From Oncomelania hupensis (taxonomy: Eukaryota; Mollusca; Gastropoda; Littorinimorpha; Pomatiopsidae): a stretch of 64,000 nucleotides of DNA. Position numbers and translations under genes: made by a program. The stretch is from the NCBI GenBank assembly GCA_036898135.1, contig CM072511.1, positions 32,199,686 through 32,263,685 on the forward strand, in the 5' to 3' direction. Shown here piece by piece: positions 1-14,431 of this stretch. How positions within the stretch are numbered: position 1 is the stretch's first letter; the number at the start of each line of letters is the position of its first letter. The notes under the pieces were generated by a model. The model was not told where the DNA came from and ran no database searches. It saw only the letters and a program-made list of their open reading frames with translations.

Positions 1-102
1 CAGAAGGTGTGGCTCTGTGGCTTTAACATATGGCACAGATGCCACCATTCTCTGCCAGAGACCCAGAAGATAGTGAACGCTGTTGGGGGCAAACTGCCAC
101 AT
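1..102 (-). CDS. XPO7: XPO7 coding exon 12 (partial at window edge)
   Basis: The acceptor is CTTTCAG. The 34 visible codons encode [20 protein letters not shown] and [12 protein letters not shown], matching exportin-7. The exon continues beyond position 1. Confidence 0.94.
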   Translation of the reverse strand, partial: MWQFAPNSVHYLLGLWQRMVASVPYVKATEPHLL

Positions 103-3100
103 CTGAAAGACAGGAACAATATACTGTATTCATTTCTTGACAACTAAAATTGTAAGTGGGGATTGGATGGATGCAAGGAAATACTGAAAATGACTCCCTA
201 ATAAACTGAACTATAAAGAACCACACACAAATATGCATAGTTAATACACAATTACATAATCATTCCACAACATTCGTTGAGTAAACCTGTTCTATGCATA
301 ATTGATTTCATAATAATGTTTAACCAAAAATGTTTGCTGTTAAACTTAGTTCGGTATTAAATTTTATTTATTGATATAATTATTGTTATATAGCGCTTTT
401 CCAGCTTTTAACACTTACTTCAGTATTACATTTTATTTATTGATATAATTATTCTTATATAGCGCTTTTCCAGCTGTTAAAACTTACTTCAGTATTAAGT
501 TTTATTTATTGATATAATTATTCTTATATAGCGCTTTTCCAGCTCAAGAACTGCTCAAGGAGCTGGTTGATACAGGGTCTAATTCAAAGCCGCCCACAGG
601 TCCTCTTTCTGTCTTAGGTATGCATCATCCGACACCCAGAAACTAAGCACAATCCTGGGCAACCGGGGAACGGTAGAAGGGACCAAGTACTTGCTGGGTG
701 TATTTGTGTAACTGGCACTCACCTTTTAGGACATGAACCTCAGGATTTTAACCTTTAGCATTGCTACCGTCAATATACATCGCCAAGCCCTCTCTCTCCT
801 CATTCACTGTCAGCGATATAATTTGACATTGGATACCAGGAATCCTCACTACTTCACTTCTTGTTTGCAAATGGCAGCCGAATCTTTCAGTGCACGTATC
901 GGAGTTTTGGGCTTATGTTTTGCAGATAAATTTTTTTATTCTCAGAAGTGTGCACTCGCATTTTGCAAATTGAAATAGTTTATGGCTTCAGATTCTAAAG
1001 AAGAGTTTTTAGGCTTTGAGGAAGACGAAATTGGGCCTAGGTGGTATGCACCAGCTAATGTGGAGTTAGAAGATGTTGAAGTGAGTGATGAAGAGGTATT
1101 GGATGTATGCAACCACGAGTGGATAGATACAAGATTTTTTTCATTATCATTTTATCATTTTATTTTTTTCCTAACAAAATATATTCGACATTAGACAAAT
1201 ATGATCATAGGAAATGATACACTAAACATTCAACCACCCCAACACACAAAATTTCAAGAAGATAGGACTTCATTTGGATGAGCAATAGGTTGAAGTGAAG
1301 TGAGCCACGAGTCATTAGAAAAAAAGACAGTGGCAGGGAAAAAAAAAGCATAGAAAAGTCAGGATGCTAAAGGTTAAAACCTGTATGATGGAATGCATGA
1401 GTGCACAGACTAGACCTCAGTTTATACTCTCATCTGAGGGAGCATGGGGGCATTTGCCTGTGGATAAGGGTCATGCTATTTTTTTTGTCGGCACTTCCTG
1501 TCGTCATTCAGCTTTGAACCATTGCCTGTACGGTTGTCACTCCAAATTAAAGGCTTCAATAATAATATTAATAATAATTACAATAATAATATTAGATGTT
1601 ATGCGCGCCTTATTCTTAAATCAGGCTCAAAAGCTCAGTGATGTGTAACCATCATAAATGCTCACATGTTACAGACACTCCACAACACACACAATACAGA
1701 CGGTATCCAAACCATTTTTGAACAATAATCCATATTAACCCTTTAACACGCGGAGCGACCTAGAGCGACCGATATTTTTGCTATGTGCATGCTCGCGGAG
1801 CGACCGGCAGCGGCCGGTAATGACGTGGTCTGATCATATTCTCACACACGTGATCGTGATTTCCTGCTGTTTCCGGCGGTGTTTTCACGGCATTTTTAGA
1901 GTGTGTAGAACGCACACAGTGAATTTTCAAAGTTTGATTAAAGTTTGAAGTTTGAGAGGCGGAGAATTATGGCGTCAGATTTCTTGCAGAATCTGATGAA
2001 GAAAATGACCCATTTGAAGGATTTTAGGAGGCTGATTTGGTACGGGTTAATGATGGAGAGGAAAGTGACTTGGACTTTCACTTTGACGATCTTTTTCTGT
2101 CGGATTTGAATAACAAAAACGATGAACAATCGGTGCTTTATTATTTGAGTCAGTGATCGTATTGCAGCATGTTGTGCAGTATGCAATGTTGACATTCAGA
2201 TTTTTTTTCCAGTTGCAACACATTGTAAAAATGTATGTGTAACATTTCATTTTGAAGAAAAATATGTGGTTGATTTATTAATAATGATAAGTGGAACATA
2301 ATTTTGGGTGGTGCATTTTTAATTAATTTTTGTATGTGCATGGTGTAGCATTTTGACGGAGTTACTTGCCTTGACCTAGGAAATAGAAGCAGATAAGGCT
2401 TAGGCTCCTGTGGGGGTTAGAGGGTTAATGTTTTGCGTAGATGGACAGACAGATAGATGGACGGATATACATTTCTTGGATATTATATTTGGACTACCTA
2501 GTACTCATCTAGCTCAGATTTGCAAAAATCAGGAAAATGTTAGACACAGACTCACATTGCTATGCATGCGAGTAAAAAAAATTAATAATCTGTTTAGTTC
2601 CATTCTCCTGTACTCACCCTTAGACTGGTGACAGTGAACTCAGCAATGAGCTTAATGACATCGGAGTAGTTGTCAACTTTTACCAATTCTCCCAACTGGT
2701 AGTTTGACTTGAGTCTAGCCAGCAGCCGGCAAAATTCATGATAGTTGTTAGGGTCAGACAAACCCTGCAAAGCAACAAGTTAAGCAACTTTGAAATAAAC
2801 CACAGTATTCTGAAGTTTTGGTAGCAAGGGAACAACAACAGTTTTTTTTAATCACATGTATTACTGTTTCTGCACCAACACATTTTTCTATAAGTTTTTA
2901 TTTCATATTGATGGGACCTTGAATAAATGTGCTTTTGAAACAGAAATGTGCAATGCACATCATGCCTATTTTGTGAAAAGAACACACAAAAAATATAATC
3001 ACCTGTGGATTGTCCAGAATTCCACGCACCCCCATAACCAAGTGATTGAGAAATTTGGCCCTCTCTGCATTGTTGAAGAGTGAGCGTCTCACAGAAGCAA

Positions 3101-6100
3101 TTTGAACAAGGCATGACAGAGCCTGAAGACACAAACAAAACACAGCTGATTTAACAAAGTTCATAATCTTTTTATACAAGCACATTTCTACTGGTTAATT
3201 TGCAGCAAGAATTAGTTGTAATCTCCACTAAACTCATACAAAGTCTAAAATATGCTTTTGCAGAAAAAAAAAAATCTACTTGACATGAATACGTACTGTG
3301 GCAGAAAGTGATGGTGGCAGCCCGTTGTATAAATCAAAGAACAATTCAAGTGTAGATACATCCAGAAATGCTGTCAACAAAATGAAAAATTAAAATTAAA
3401 ATAAATTACATTTATTATGGCAAGGTAAAAGGGGTGGCTCTATAGAGCAGTTGGTTAGGTCGCTGGTTCCTATGTTGAAGATTGTGAGTTGGAACTCCAA
3501 AGTGGATGAACTCATGTGACTTAGATACAAGACTTTTCAGGTCACCAAGGGTTTTCTCTGGGTACTCCAGTTTCCTCCCTCCTTTCAATAATGGTGTTGA
3601 ATGCAGTCAATCTAACAAAGTTTTGAATATAAGAATCGATTCTCTTCCACCTTCCAATTGCGACTTGCCTTTACCTTTATCTCAGACTCAGAGTGATGAA
3701 AGTGTATCGGTTGTGTGTGTAGGAGTGTGTGTAGGATGTGAGAGTGAATGCTGGTTAAAGATTGCCACACTTTAATCTGATTTAGGATTAAAGTGACTAC
3801 TACTACTGCTACTGTTACTACTACAGTGGAACCTCCGGTATCCGTCTCTCTGGTATACGACTCCCTCCGTTATGTGACCTGAAAACTTCTGACGGATTCA
3901 CTTCCAATAATAGATGACCTCTGGTATGCGACAACCTCCTTTATGCGACCAGCGACCGTGTCTTAAGCCCTTTATACGACCGTCTTAGGCAATTTAAAAG
4001 AGATATCAGTTAATTTATTGTCTGTACCTTTCGTTTTTTCTCTCATGTTAGTGTACGCCTGCTGTTGTCTGCCATTTCCGGTTGGCAAGTAAGGGACATT
4101 ACTCGCCTACACTGGCTTGTCAAAATAGCGTCGCGCAAGAGGAAAGTTTTGAGTTTGGCAGAAAGTTTTTCCCTGTTCAAAATGTCTGAAGACACGACCG
4201 TTTTCTATTTTGGAAGTTGTGAATAAAAGACAAAGCTAAAAATGAAACATGTTTTAGTTTTCTTTGTCAGAGAATACATGCTGGTGAGTGTGAAAATTAT
4301 AACAACACACCCCGCCGAGCCTGGCCCTCCCCCCCCCCTCACCCTTTGTTTCCGGTATAAGACCACCTCTATTATAAGACCGTTTTTTTCTCAGATTTTG
4401 GACGGTCGTATACCGGAGGTTCCACTGTACTGCAATTGTCAACAACATTATTAAAACTGTCATCAACATTATTACAATTGTCATGAACATATTAATCGTC
4501 TACACTCCAGTACCTGAACGCCAACTTGTGGGGATTTGGACTGTGCACAAGTCATCAGAAGACTCATCTGTGGATGTGCCGATGAAATCAAAAGTTAAAC
4601 AGTTGTGGGCCAATTGTAAAGTGTGAGACAGAAGACCATGCTGAAAAATACATAATGATAAACATTATTGGTCACGACAAATATTTGCCTCTACACACTT
4701 TCATTTGAATGTTGCTTAAATAAGTATGACATAATAACTTCAAATAAGACATTTATTCGCCCCAATGATCGCATTAGAGAAGTAATTTTGACTGTGTGAG
4801 ACAAAACCAATTAGAATAAATGTAATAACAATCATTGTAATACCAGCACTTCTTTGAATAATAACAAAACAATTTACTATAAAAGTAATGTTGATGGTAA
4901 TGACCACAACGGTGATGCTGATGATGCCATGAGTATGACAACAAACTTGATGGTGATGGTAACAACGATGACACACTGAGAAAAGAGAGAGAGGAGAGAG
5001 AGAGAGCGAGACAAAGAAGAGAAAAATAAAGACACCAAGAGAGAGAAAAAAAACAGCATATTTAAATATACCGACATTTAAATTTTGCACACTTGCAAAA
5101 CCAAAGTTTCACAAAAAGACATGCCTGATCAGTGGAGGAAAAATCCAGATTCTTCAAGTTTCCAGCTGCCTGGCGCAGAAGATTGCAAGACAACTGAAAG
5201 ATCTCAAACAGCTGTGTATCTCTGAATGATGACGCTATCTTTCTGTGTTTTGTCAAGGACCGGCTTGCTTCAGACTGCAACAAATACACTCGTAAATAAG
5301 TATCATTATATGGTTCTACTGTGAATGAATTATGAAACTGGAGATTGATCCTTGTCGCGAAAATCAGGGGTCTCTTTTGTCGGCAACGGTGCATCGTTAG
5401 GTTTTATTTTTCGTGATGTTCAAATGACAATATGTTGGGTGCCTTTGGATTTTCAGTATTAATAGAATTCCAAAGATTATGTTTTGACGTCGGCGTATCA
5501 TACGTCATAGACGGATTGCGTCATAGGAGAGAAAATACACAGAGTCTTCACTGGCAAGAGGGGAACACTGCAACAGACATCCTACACGGCTTTAACTTGT
5601 GCAAGGCACACCAGTGAGAGAAAATCGACCAAGAAGGATACTGCATAGCTGCCAACCTTCCAAAGTTAAAAAGAGTAACATGTGGGGTGTGGGTCCGGGA
5701 GAGGGGTACGCCCCCCTCCCGTATAGCGGGGTCAGGGGGCTGCGCCCCCTGAAGCTGAAGCCTTTTTTTGCAATCTGAAAGGCACATTTCTCATCTCCTG
5801 AAAGGAAAAAAAAAATAATAATAATAACAAGAAGAAAAAGAAGAAGACGAAGACGAAGAAGGAGAACAAGAAGAAAAAGAAGAAGAAAGCCCATTATATT
5901 ACAAAGCATTCATTATTTTATGTAGATTACTATGCACAACACACAAAAGATCAGTTTTTAGCTTACACAAACTGCTTTATTCTTTTGAATGGTGTTGAAT
6001 GAAAATTGATGCACAGCCCTTCGAAACGCTGAACATTCTCAGTTCTAGGAGTCTACAGCTACACCTTACATTCTTAAAGCCCATTCCATCAACTTCATTA

Positions 6101-9100
6101 TTAGTAATAATAACAAGAAGAAGAAGAAGAAGAAGAATGCCCATTGTATTACAAAGCATTCATTATTTTATGGAGATTACTATACACAACACACAAAAGA
6201 TCAGCTTTTAGCTTACCCAAACTGCTTCATTCTTTTGAATGGTGTTGAATGAACATTGATGCACAGCCCTTCGAAACGCTGAACATTCTTAGTTCTAGGA
6301 GTCTATAGCTACACCTTACATTCTTAAAGCCCATTCTGCATAATGGACAGTCATGTTACAGCTTTTGATTGTTCAGCTTCGCAGATTTTTGTGTGTTTGA
6401 ATTGGTGGTCTTTTCGTGGTCGGCTAGATCGTTTCTTCCTCCGTGAGAAATATTCACCGCACATCTGCATGCAGTACAGAAAGCAAACTTTTCACCTCAT
6501 GATGGACACGGAGCGGCCCATGGAAACTTTTCCTTGTAAGCCGCAATGTATCGCTTAAATCGTTTCGGCTTCGCATTAGTTTTCTCTGCGCTAGTCGAAC
6601 TCGACGCCATGTTGACTGCAGCCGCTATGCGCATGCGCGAAATTCGCAGAAGAGCTCCCTTCCTGATTCCAGCCAGTAGGCTAGGCCTAGTGCGTTCAAA
6701 GGTGGTCAGCTAGGCGCGGAAAACGAGAGCACAAACAACTTTTTTTTTTTTTTTTTTTGGTGAAATCGGAAACCGTATTTTTGTTAGAAAACAACGAAAA
6801 CGACGACAGATATTAAAAAAACGATTTTTTCCGGTTTTTCCGTAACAGTTGGCAGCTATGATACTGAGAGGTATCATAGGTACAGGGTGAGTCAGCCGCG
6901 AGTGGGGAGTGACCATCAGCTTCCACTGATTCCAGGAACCAAGGTCGTCACTGGTCGTTACCCGTGAAGGAGGCCATTTTGCTTTCACGAACCGTTGGGT
7001 TCACTTCTTCATGCGCCATCGTGGGTACGTGTTTAGCTAGGCTATACTGGGCTAGCAGATGCTAGAGAGATAGCTATATAGGTAAACATAACAATAATAA
7101 TATTCATGCGCCATCGTGGGTACGTGTTCAGCTAGTCTATACTAGGCTAACAGATGCCAGATAGATAGCTATATAGGTAAACAAAACAATAATAACAATA
7201 TGTTTTATTCCATGTTAGTTAGTTTATTTTCGTGCGAAATAAGTGTAACTTTTCCATCATTGTTTCTATACGCAGAGTGTACGCATTTATGGTGCAAATG
7301 CGCGCGTGTTTCTCATCTTTGATGCTGTGACTCTGTCCTCAATTGCACACACCGCCTATTTATTAACAGGGTGGAGAACAACTGAATCAAGAAATCTCTG
7401 AAATCCGGCCGGGGCCCAGCCCCGGTATTCGCCCCCTGGAAGAAAATGAATGTATGCAATTTTGAAAGTAATTTAGGGCCTCTCCTGAAAGCAAAAAGCA
7501 CAAAGTAAACCTAAATAGAAACAACAACAAAGAAAAGAATGTTTTATGCACATGTCTTTCAAAATAGTTAAGAATCTTGATTTGTAGGCCTAACAAAGTT
7601 TGAGGTCCACCACTGTTACACACAAACTCCACATTTCCAATTTTACTGGGCACACGGTTGTCTATTTTTTAGCTGTAAACAGGCAAGAATTTTTATAATT
7701 TTAGAGATATTTAGGGGTACGTTAGTAAAAACACCACATCTTAGGTTTAGTGACTAGTGTATAGATTTAAATTAAATAAAATGCAAAATGAACAGAAATA
7801 AATTCTCTTTTGATTATCTACCTTTTTCTACTTCTCTTGTCATGTCTTGTTTTTTATTACTCCATGTGTATACAAAAAAAAGTTTTAAAAAGTCCAAACA
7901 AGCCCCCTTCTCTTCTTCACTTTCATGCCAGTCTGAAAGATCGTATGCATGGACACTTCTGACACTAATTGTCTAATGTCAGTACCGATCTCTTTCTCCA
8001 ACTCCAAGTCCATTTCTCTCACTTTAATGTCTGATAAATGGAAGCCTGTAAACTCCCCTTCATCAGTTGAAGAATCCAAACCATCCATTTTAGACACACA
8101 CACAATAAAATTTGAAAATAAAATCGAAAAAACGAATGCATCACAGAGAAAACTTGTGGAAATGCAGTCGAATGTTTTCACAACAACAAAAACCGGAAGT
8201 CAATTGCCGGAAGTCACGCAATCTTTCAAACAACGCGAGAATATAACCACATGGTTGATACGGACGCTTTTGGACGTTTTGCCTGTTTAGACCTTTGGCC
8301 GCTTTGCCCAGTAAAGTGTAGCCCTTCAGTCAGCTTCTCACACTCGGAACTCAATATTTTTTTCTCGGAAATGCAAATGCCTTTCGCGGAAATCCGCGGA
8401 TTCGCGGAGAATTCTCCACCCTGTATTAAGAATTCGGAGGCAACCGCGGCAGGTGGTGCGGCACTCCCCTGAAATCATTGCGTATTTTGGGGTGTGGTTG
8501 CACAAGGGTCCTCCCGTGCGTTGACAATCCTAATGATTTATTGATTGATTTATTGTTGCTTTAGGTCCAGCGGACTCTTCCGAGCCAAATCAGGACCGGA
8601 CAACCCCCGATCCGCATAAAAGATCTGTTGAAACAACCCCAGTGGGAAAATTGAATGCCCTCCACCGGCCAGTCACTTTACAATAAAGACATCCCACGCG
8701 AGGGACGGCTGAGGGTTGACCTCAACTACGACAATCCTAATGAACTGAGTCAACCATTTATGAGCTTACCTCACCAACTTGGTTCATTTCACACACAAGC
8801 TGTGACAATAGCTGGACGCCAACCATAACATGCTGTGTTGAGCCACTCTGTCAACAGAAACACAGTAATAACATCAGATGTATGCTGTCTATAGTACAGA
8901 CTATATATCCTGTAAAGAACAAACATCAGCAATTAAATCTACTAATAGGTAGGACCACTTATTTTTTCAAAATTACTCTATCAAATTGAAATTTGCAGGA
9001 ATAGTAAATGCTGATGAGCTATGAAAAACTGCAAAATATCATAGCTGTATCTCAAATAGAATAGGAGATACGGCCGCCTGAAGTTAGCAGAAAATGTCGC

Positions 9101-12100
9101 AAAAGGGCAAATTGCGCATAAAGGCATATTTCAAAATTCATAAAAAATTCAAAATTAAAGATAGAGTACTCAATTTTTGTACTCTTTTTGTCACCACTAT
9201 TGCCATTTAGTTGAATTTTTTTTTTAGACCATACTAATGTTAAATAGCAGAGGTACACTGGTTCAAAAATGACATTTTATGCAATTTCAGCGATGGAAAC
9301 GGTCACATTTTCACACGACAGGTTAGCTTTGAGAAATCATAGGAAATTAATGGCTAATTACAGATTCCTGAAAACTTGCATGACTATTGTCATTAGTATG
9401 GACTTGTACTCTCAATGGTTTTCTTATTTCTTAGATGCCAAATGCCACATATATAGTGATATGAAAATGATATTTTGTGCAATCAGTGCAAAATCACGCC
9501 AAAAATAAAATTTTCTGATTGACTTGAAATTTGCTGTATATGTTGGTATTGATGTCAAATGAAAGTATGCAAAATATTAAGATAGTGTGATCAATAGAAT
9601 AGTAGATACATGGCTTGAAGGTTGGACAAAATACGTACGATGAGCAAATTGAACAGCCATTTTTGAGAACTTATATTTTATTTAATACTGCAGATATAAG
9701 TCTGCCAATTGCTAAAATGTACTGTCTGTATTACTGTCATTGGCCTAATTTTTTCTCAAAGCAGGCAAACTACTGTGGAAAAAATTATTATGGTTCAAAA
9801 ATGGCCTTTCGCGCAGTTTTTGCAATGAAAATACGAAAAATGAATTTCACCAATTTAACTTTATTTTATCACAAACACTTTTCTGGGTCATTTTCAAGTA
9901 AAGATGCAACAAAATGTGTTAAAAAAAAAGTTACAAATAATCATACACACCTTATTATTACAATTATGATTTATTTAATATTCATTTATTATTTTGGCAG
10001 CTGTTAAAAAAAAAAAAACACACACGCGCGCCCACACACACACACACAAGTGTCCAAGGCAGCAGAAGTGGAGGAAAATAACAGTTCAATTCAAAAAGAA
10101 GGTCAATCTTCTTCCTCAAGAAGGCCTGAATGTTGTCTGCCTGGGTCTTTGCAGAACGCCACTGGTACATGCAGGTTTGAATGAAGTGGCACACATTATG
10201 CGGTGGAAGACCTGAAAACAACGTGAAGTATTTTTTTTAAAGTAACCAAATAGGTCAAGTGCACACACACTAATTTAATTATTACGAAACTTTGGAGAAG
10301 AAAAAGAAGATTGTGGCAGCAAATCAATCTATCACTAGATTGCTTCGCTTAATATCAAAAAGGATGAGTGCAAAAAACAATAGGTAGTAAAAGTAAAAAT
10401 TGCAAAAGAACTGAGATAAACGATCATACAGGGTGGAGTTGTATACCTACAAGCTGAGTCCATTGCATTTGGCACTAACAAAATATACATTTTAAAAACT
10501 TTCCTTATGTATCAATGCTGTTAAAACAGCAGAACAATAACGTAGGTAGCTACCTAAAGATTTACTGTATGGGTCGAAAGCTTGCAAGCAAAAGCAAAAT
10601 GAAACTGCATTAGGCCTACGTGGCTAATGTCAACAAAGAGTTATCGTTCTTGATTGCATTTGAATTTAAAAATAAAATACTTGTCGCACATTTTAGGTCG
10701 AGAAAAAAATTTATATATTACAATTAATATGTAATATTTCGACACAAAATGATTGCTGATTATTTGGTGTACTGAATAAGAAACCGTGCGATCTTACGAA
10801 GACAACTGTTCACTTGCACTACCACAAGAAATGTCTGCCATCGACTCGATCATTCTGTGACAAATCTTTCGCCAAATACAAAGGATACATACCAAACAAA
10901 ACAAGCAAATATTCATTCAAATACCAATTTAATTTAAAAAAGAACTATCGAAGAGTACTTACTCAGAATTGAACGGATCGAGTCCAAAGTTTCTGTACTT
11001 CCGTTAGCACACAAACCATCCACGCCGATCGCCATTGAGCTTGCTCTGCGGGGTTCACCGATTTTCGGGTCACGGATCTTCCGCCGCTAATACTTCCGGG
11101 TCATAATTTATACCATTAAAAAGAGCAAAAAAAGACCTTTCTTTGCATATATGATACATTATAATTCGTTTCGGGGCAACGAAAATATTTAAAGAAGAAA
11201 GTGATACCTCTGTTTTAACTTAATATTTTGCCTTGAAAAAAATAAAATATTAATACGAAACAGCCATGACGTTACAGCCACGGAAATAAGCTTTCCATCG
11301 GTATAAGATTCATTCTGATTGGTTGAGAGGCGGAAGATCCGTGACGCTTTTTTGGGGAACACCCAAACGTTCTGCTAACTTGACCCAGATGAAAAACATG
11401 GCCACGGGAAAATTTTCCGCTTCAAGGCACTGCAGTTATTGCGTTCTAGTGTAGCGATTGTAGTTATTGCAGTGATCAAAAATACACGGAAGGCAAATAA
11501 AACTATTGTGCTTTTAGAAATTTAATATTTTAAACAAATCTGTGCATTATGGTTGAAGAAATTGCGTTTTGAAAATGGGTGAATTCCACTGTGCACAGCG
11601 TGTGTCGCCACATCGCTCATAGTAGGTGGTCCTACCTACTACTAACTATCCTTGCAAACAGAATAGTCGATTGCGAACCCCAAAAGTTTAATTTTACTTC
11701 ATCAATATTGGTTTTATTTGTAAATATGTATGCATTTATTACCGATTTAGCCAAAAGTATGAGAACATTCTTAAAATATTGCACAAAACCATGAATTATA
11801 ATTGAAAAGAACGTACATTAGTACAGCCAAAACAAATTCCCACATGTATGTATACAATCCCATAAGTAGTAAATTAGAGATATAATAACAGAAAATGTTA
11901 TGAGCTCATCATCTTTGTTTTAGAGTGTGGGGGTGGCTGTTGGTGGCAATGGTATAGTTTTGTGCTCATGTTTGCATGTATTTTGTACCTGGATGAACTT
12001 GCCAACGTCTGTGACTACATTTCTGAAGATGTATTCATCTTTGTTGATATCAAACCATCCAAACTTTGTGATCCTTGCAAACAACTGGAATCACAAAAAA

Positions 12101-14218
12101 ATTATAAAACTGGAAAGTAAAGTGATTAGAATTGTAGCATTGGATTTCACACACGCAAAAGAATTTCAACCCTGCATTTCAAATGCAATAGAAAGGTCAA
12201 CATCTACCATGTAAGCAATGAAAAGACCTCAAAGTAGGCCACACAGTTAGAGACACTGGAGTTGCAGTACCTTGCAATATTATTTTCTACTACTAGATAA
12301 CCAGTTTTCAGGTTTTCACAAAGGTCCCTTGATGTACCCGATTCATGGTCATATTAAAGTACTACATAACTGAATAACCTCCTTGCAAACCATAAGTCTA
12401 TATGATTGCCTTCATAAATTCAACAATTTCAATAAACTTAACTCTTTGAAATATTGCCTTCATAAATATTGTCTAATAAGTAATATCACCTAAATGTGTG
12501 AACAGGCATTAAATGAAAGATTGATCGATTGACTGAAACTTAACTCTTCTTATTAAGTAAGTTCTGCCATCAGATTCTGTCAACATTTACGGCATATTCA
12601 TTCTGAAATTTTCACATTTATGTTATGCTAATTAATTCATTAAAAAAATTAATCACTGATTCTTTAACACAGATGCCTACCTGAACAAGTGCCTGAGACA
12701 CAAACTGCATCAATTTAGGCCGTGTGGCTAAGTAATTCAGCACATAATTTCCTGCAAAGCAAACACAAAATGCAACATTAAATTATTGCAATATTTCTTA
12801 AACATTAAAAAAAAGATTTTCAACCATTCTAAACAATAAATGCATCCACCACTAGTAACACGTTCAAATTCATTCACAATTTAATATAGTAACCTGTACT
12901 ATAAGCAAAGAGACAGTAAAGCAGTAAACTTACTAATTTCCACTCGCTGTTCCAGTGGCAAGGTGATATTAGCACGACAGACCAATTTGGTCAACGTGGT
13001 GGTGGCCAAAAGCTGGGCATACGCAGACTGCAAAAAAAAAAAGAAAGAAAAAAAGAAATTACTATAAATTTACTAAAACCAAGTAAAACCGCTACATTTC
13101 CTTGCCTGGCTTAAATTTAAACATTCATTCTCAACGTTTTACGCTATACATTTCACGTTACCAAACTCTCTGATCATTCAAATCTCACCACAAAAAAAAA
13201 AGGAGCAAAAAGGTTGTGTGTGTGTTGTTTTTTTTATATCAGTTAATAATATGAGGCAGTCAATGCTCATTTGGCCTTGCCTTTTGATAAAACCATTCCC
13301 TGTGAAATTAATTCAAATGTTGTTATTTGCTTTGGGGGGGGGGGGGGGGGGAAGGGAAACCGAATTGTACACGTTAAACTTAAAATGAAGTAACAATTGC
13401 ACACAACTTACACTGCCTCTTTCCAGAAGCATCTGACACTTAGCCAGACAGTCTGGAGAATTTGCGAAAGCTACCAGTGCCTTTTCCGCTTCTGAACGGA
13501 TGTTGGCATTGGTTGTCTCATACAATTCCTTGCATAGGTTCTCCAGCTGGAGCAACTCCTATACATACAACAGAAAACATTTAACTGACAATAGGCATCA
13601 ACTGAATACCTCACGCCAATCATGGTTTTTGATACAACACTAAGAACAAAGCCATCAAGTACCACTACTCATTAGCTCATAAATGTCGAGAATGAGCCCC
13701 TCCCTTCCAGACAATGCAGAGGAAGTGGTCATTTCACTCCATTTGGAAGATGGAAGATCAATGAATCTGACATCATGAGGAAGTAAATGAGGTCACAGCC
13801 CAAGTTCTAAATTTCCTCTTGCTGCCTACATGCCGCTCCTTTTCACTTTCTCTCTCTAAATGTCTTCCCCGCCTCCATTTTACCTTTCACAACTTTCATT
13901 ATTTCTGGCCTATTTATCTGTTCTATCATTATCTTGTTCTTTCTCTCTCACTTGCTTCTCTAACTCTTGAATCAGAGACATAGAGAAAAATACGGAGGTG
14001 GGGTAGAGAGACAGAGATAGAGAGAGGGAGTGCAGAAGAGAGAGAGAGAGAACCAGTCGAAGAGGGCAAGAAAGCATAAGACAGGCAGAGCCTGAGCAAG
14101 GGGACAAGAGGTAAAGCAAAATAGAGAGAAAGTAGAGAATGCTCGCAAAATAGAGAGAAAGTAGAGAATGCTCACAAATGGAGAGGTTGTGCATGCAAAA
14201 GAAAGACAGAATGGGCGA

Positions 14219-14275
<57 letters not shown>

Positions 14276-14348
14276 GATTGGGACCCAAAGAGAGAGAGAA
14301 AGTGAGAGCGGGGTGGAGAAGACAGAAGCAAGGGCAAGAGACTATTGC

Positions 14349-14431
<83 letters not shown>

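Larger units (their letters stand above)
103..2617. other. XPO7 intron 11: mobile-element-rich, no exon seen
   Basis: The 2.5-kb intron holds a three-unit tandem repeat (about 350-545), a split SINE relic, and two TTAA-flanked piggyBac-like elements (752-1373 and 1739-2424). No further coding exon is recognisable. Confidence 0.7.
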
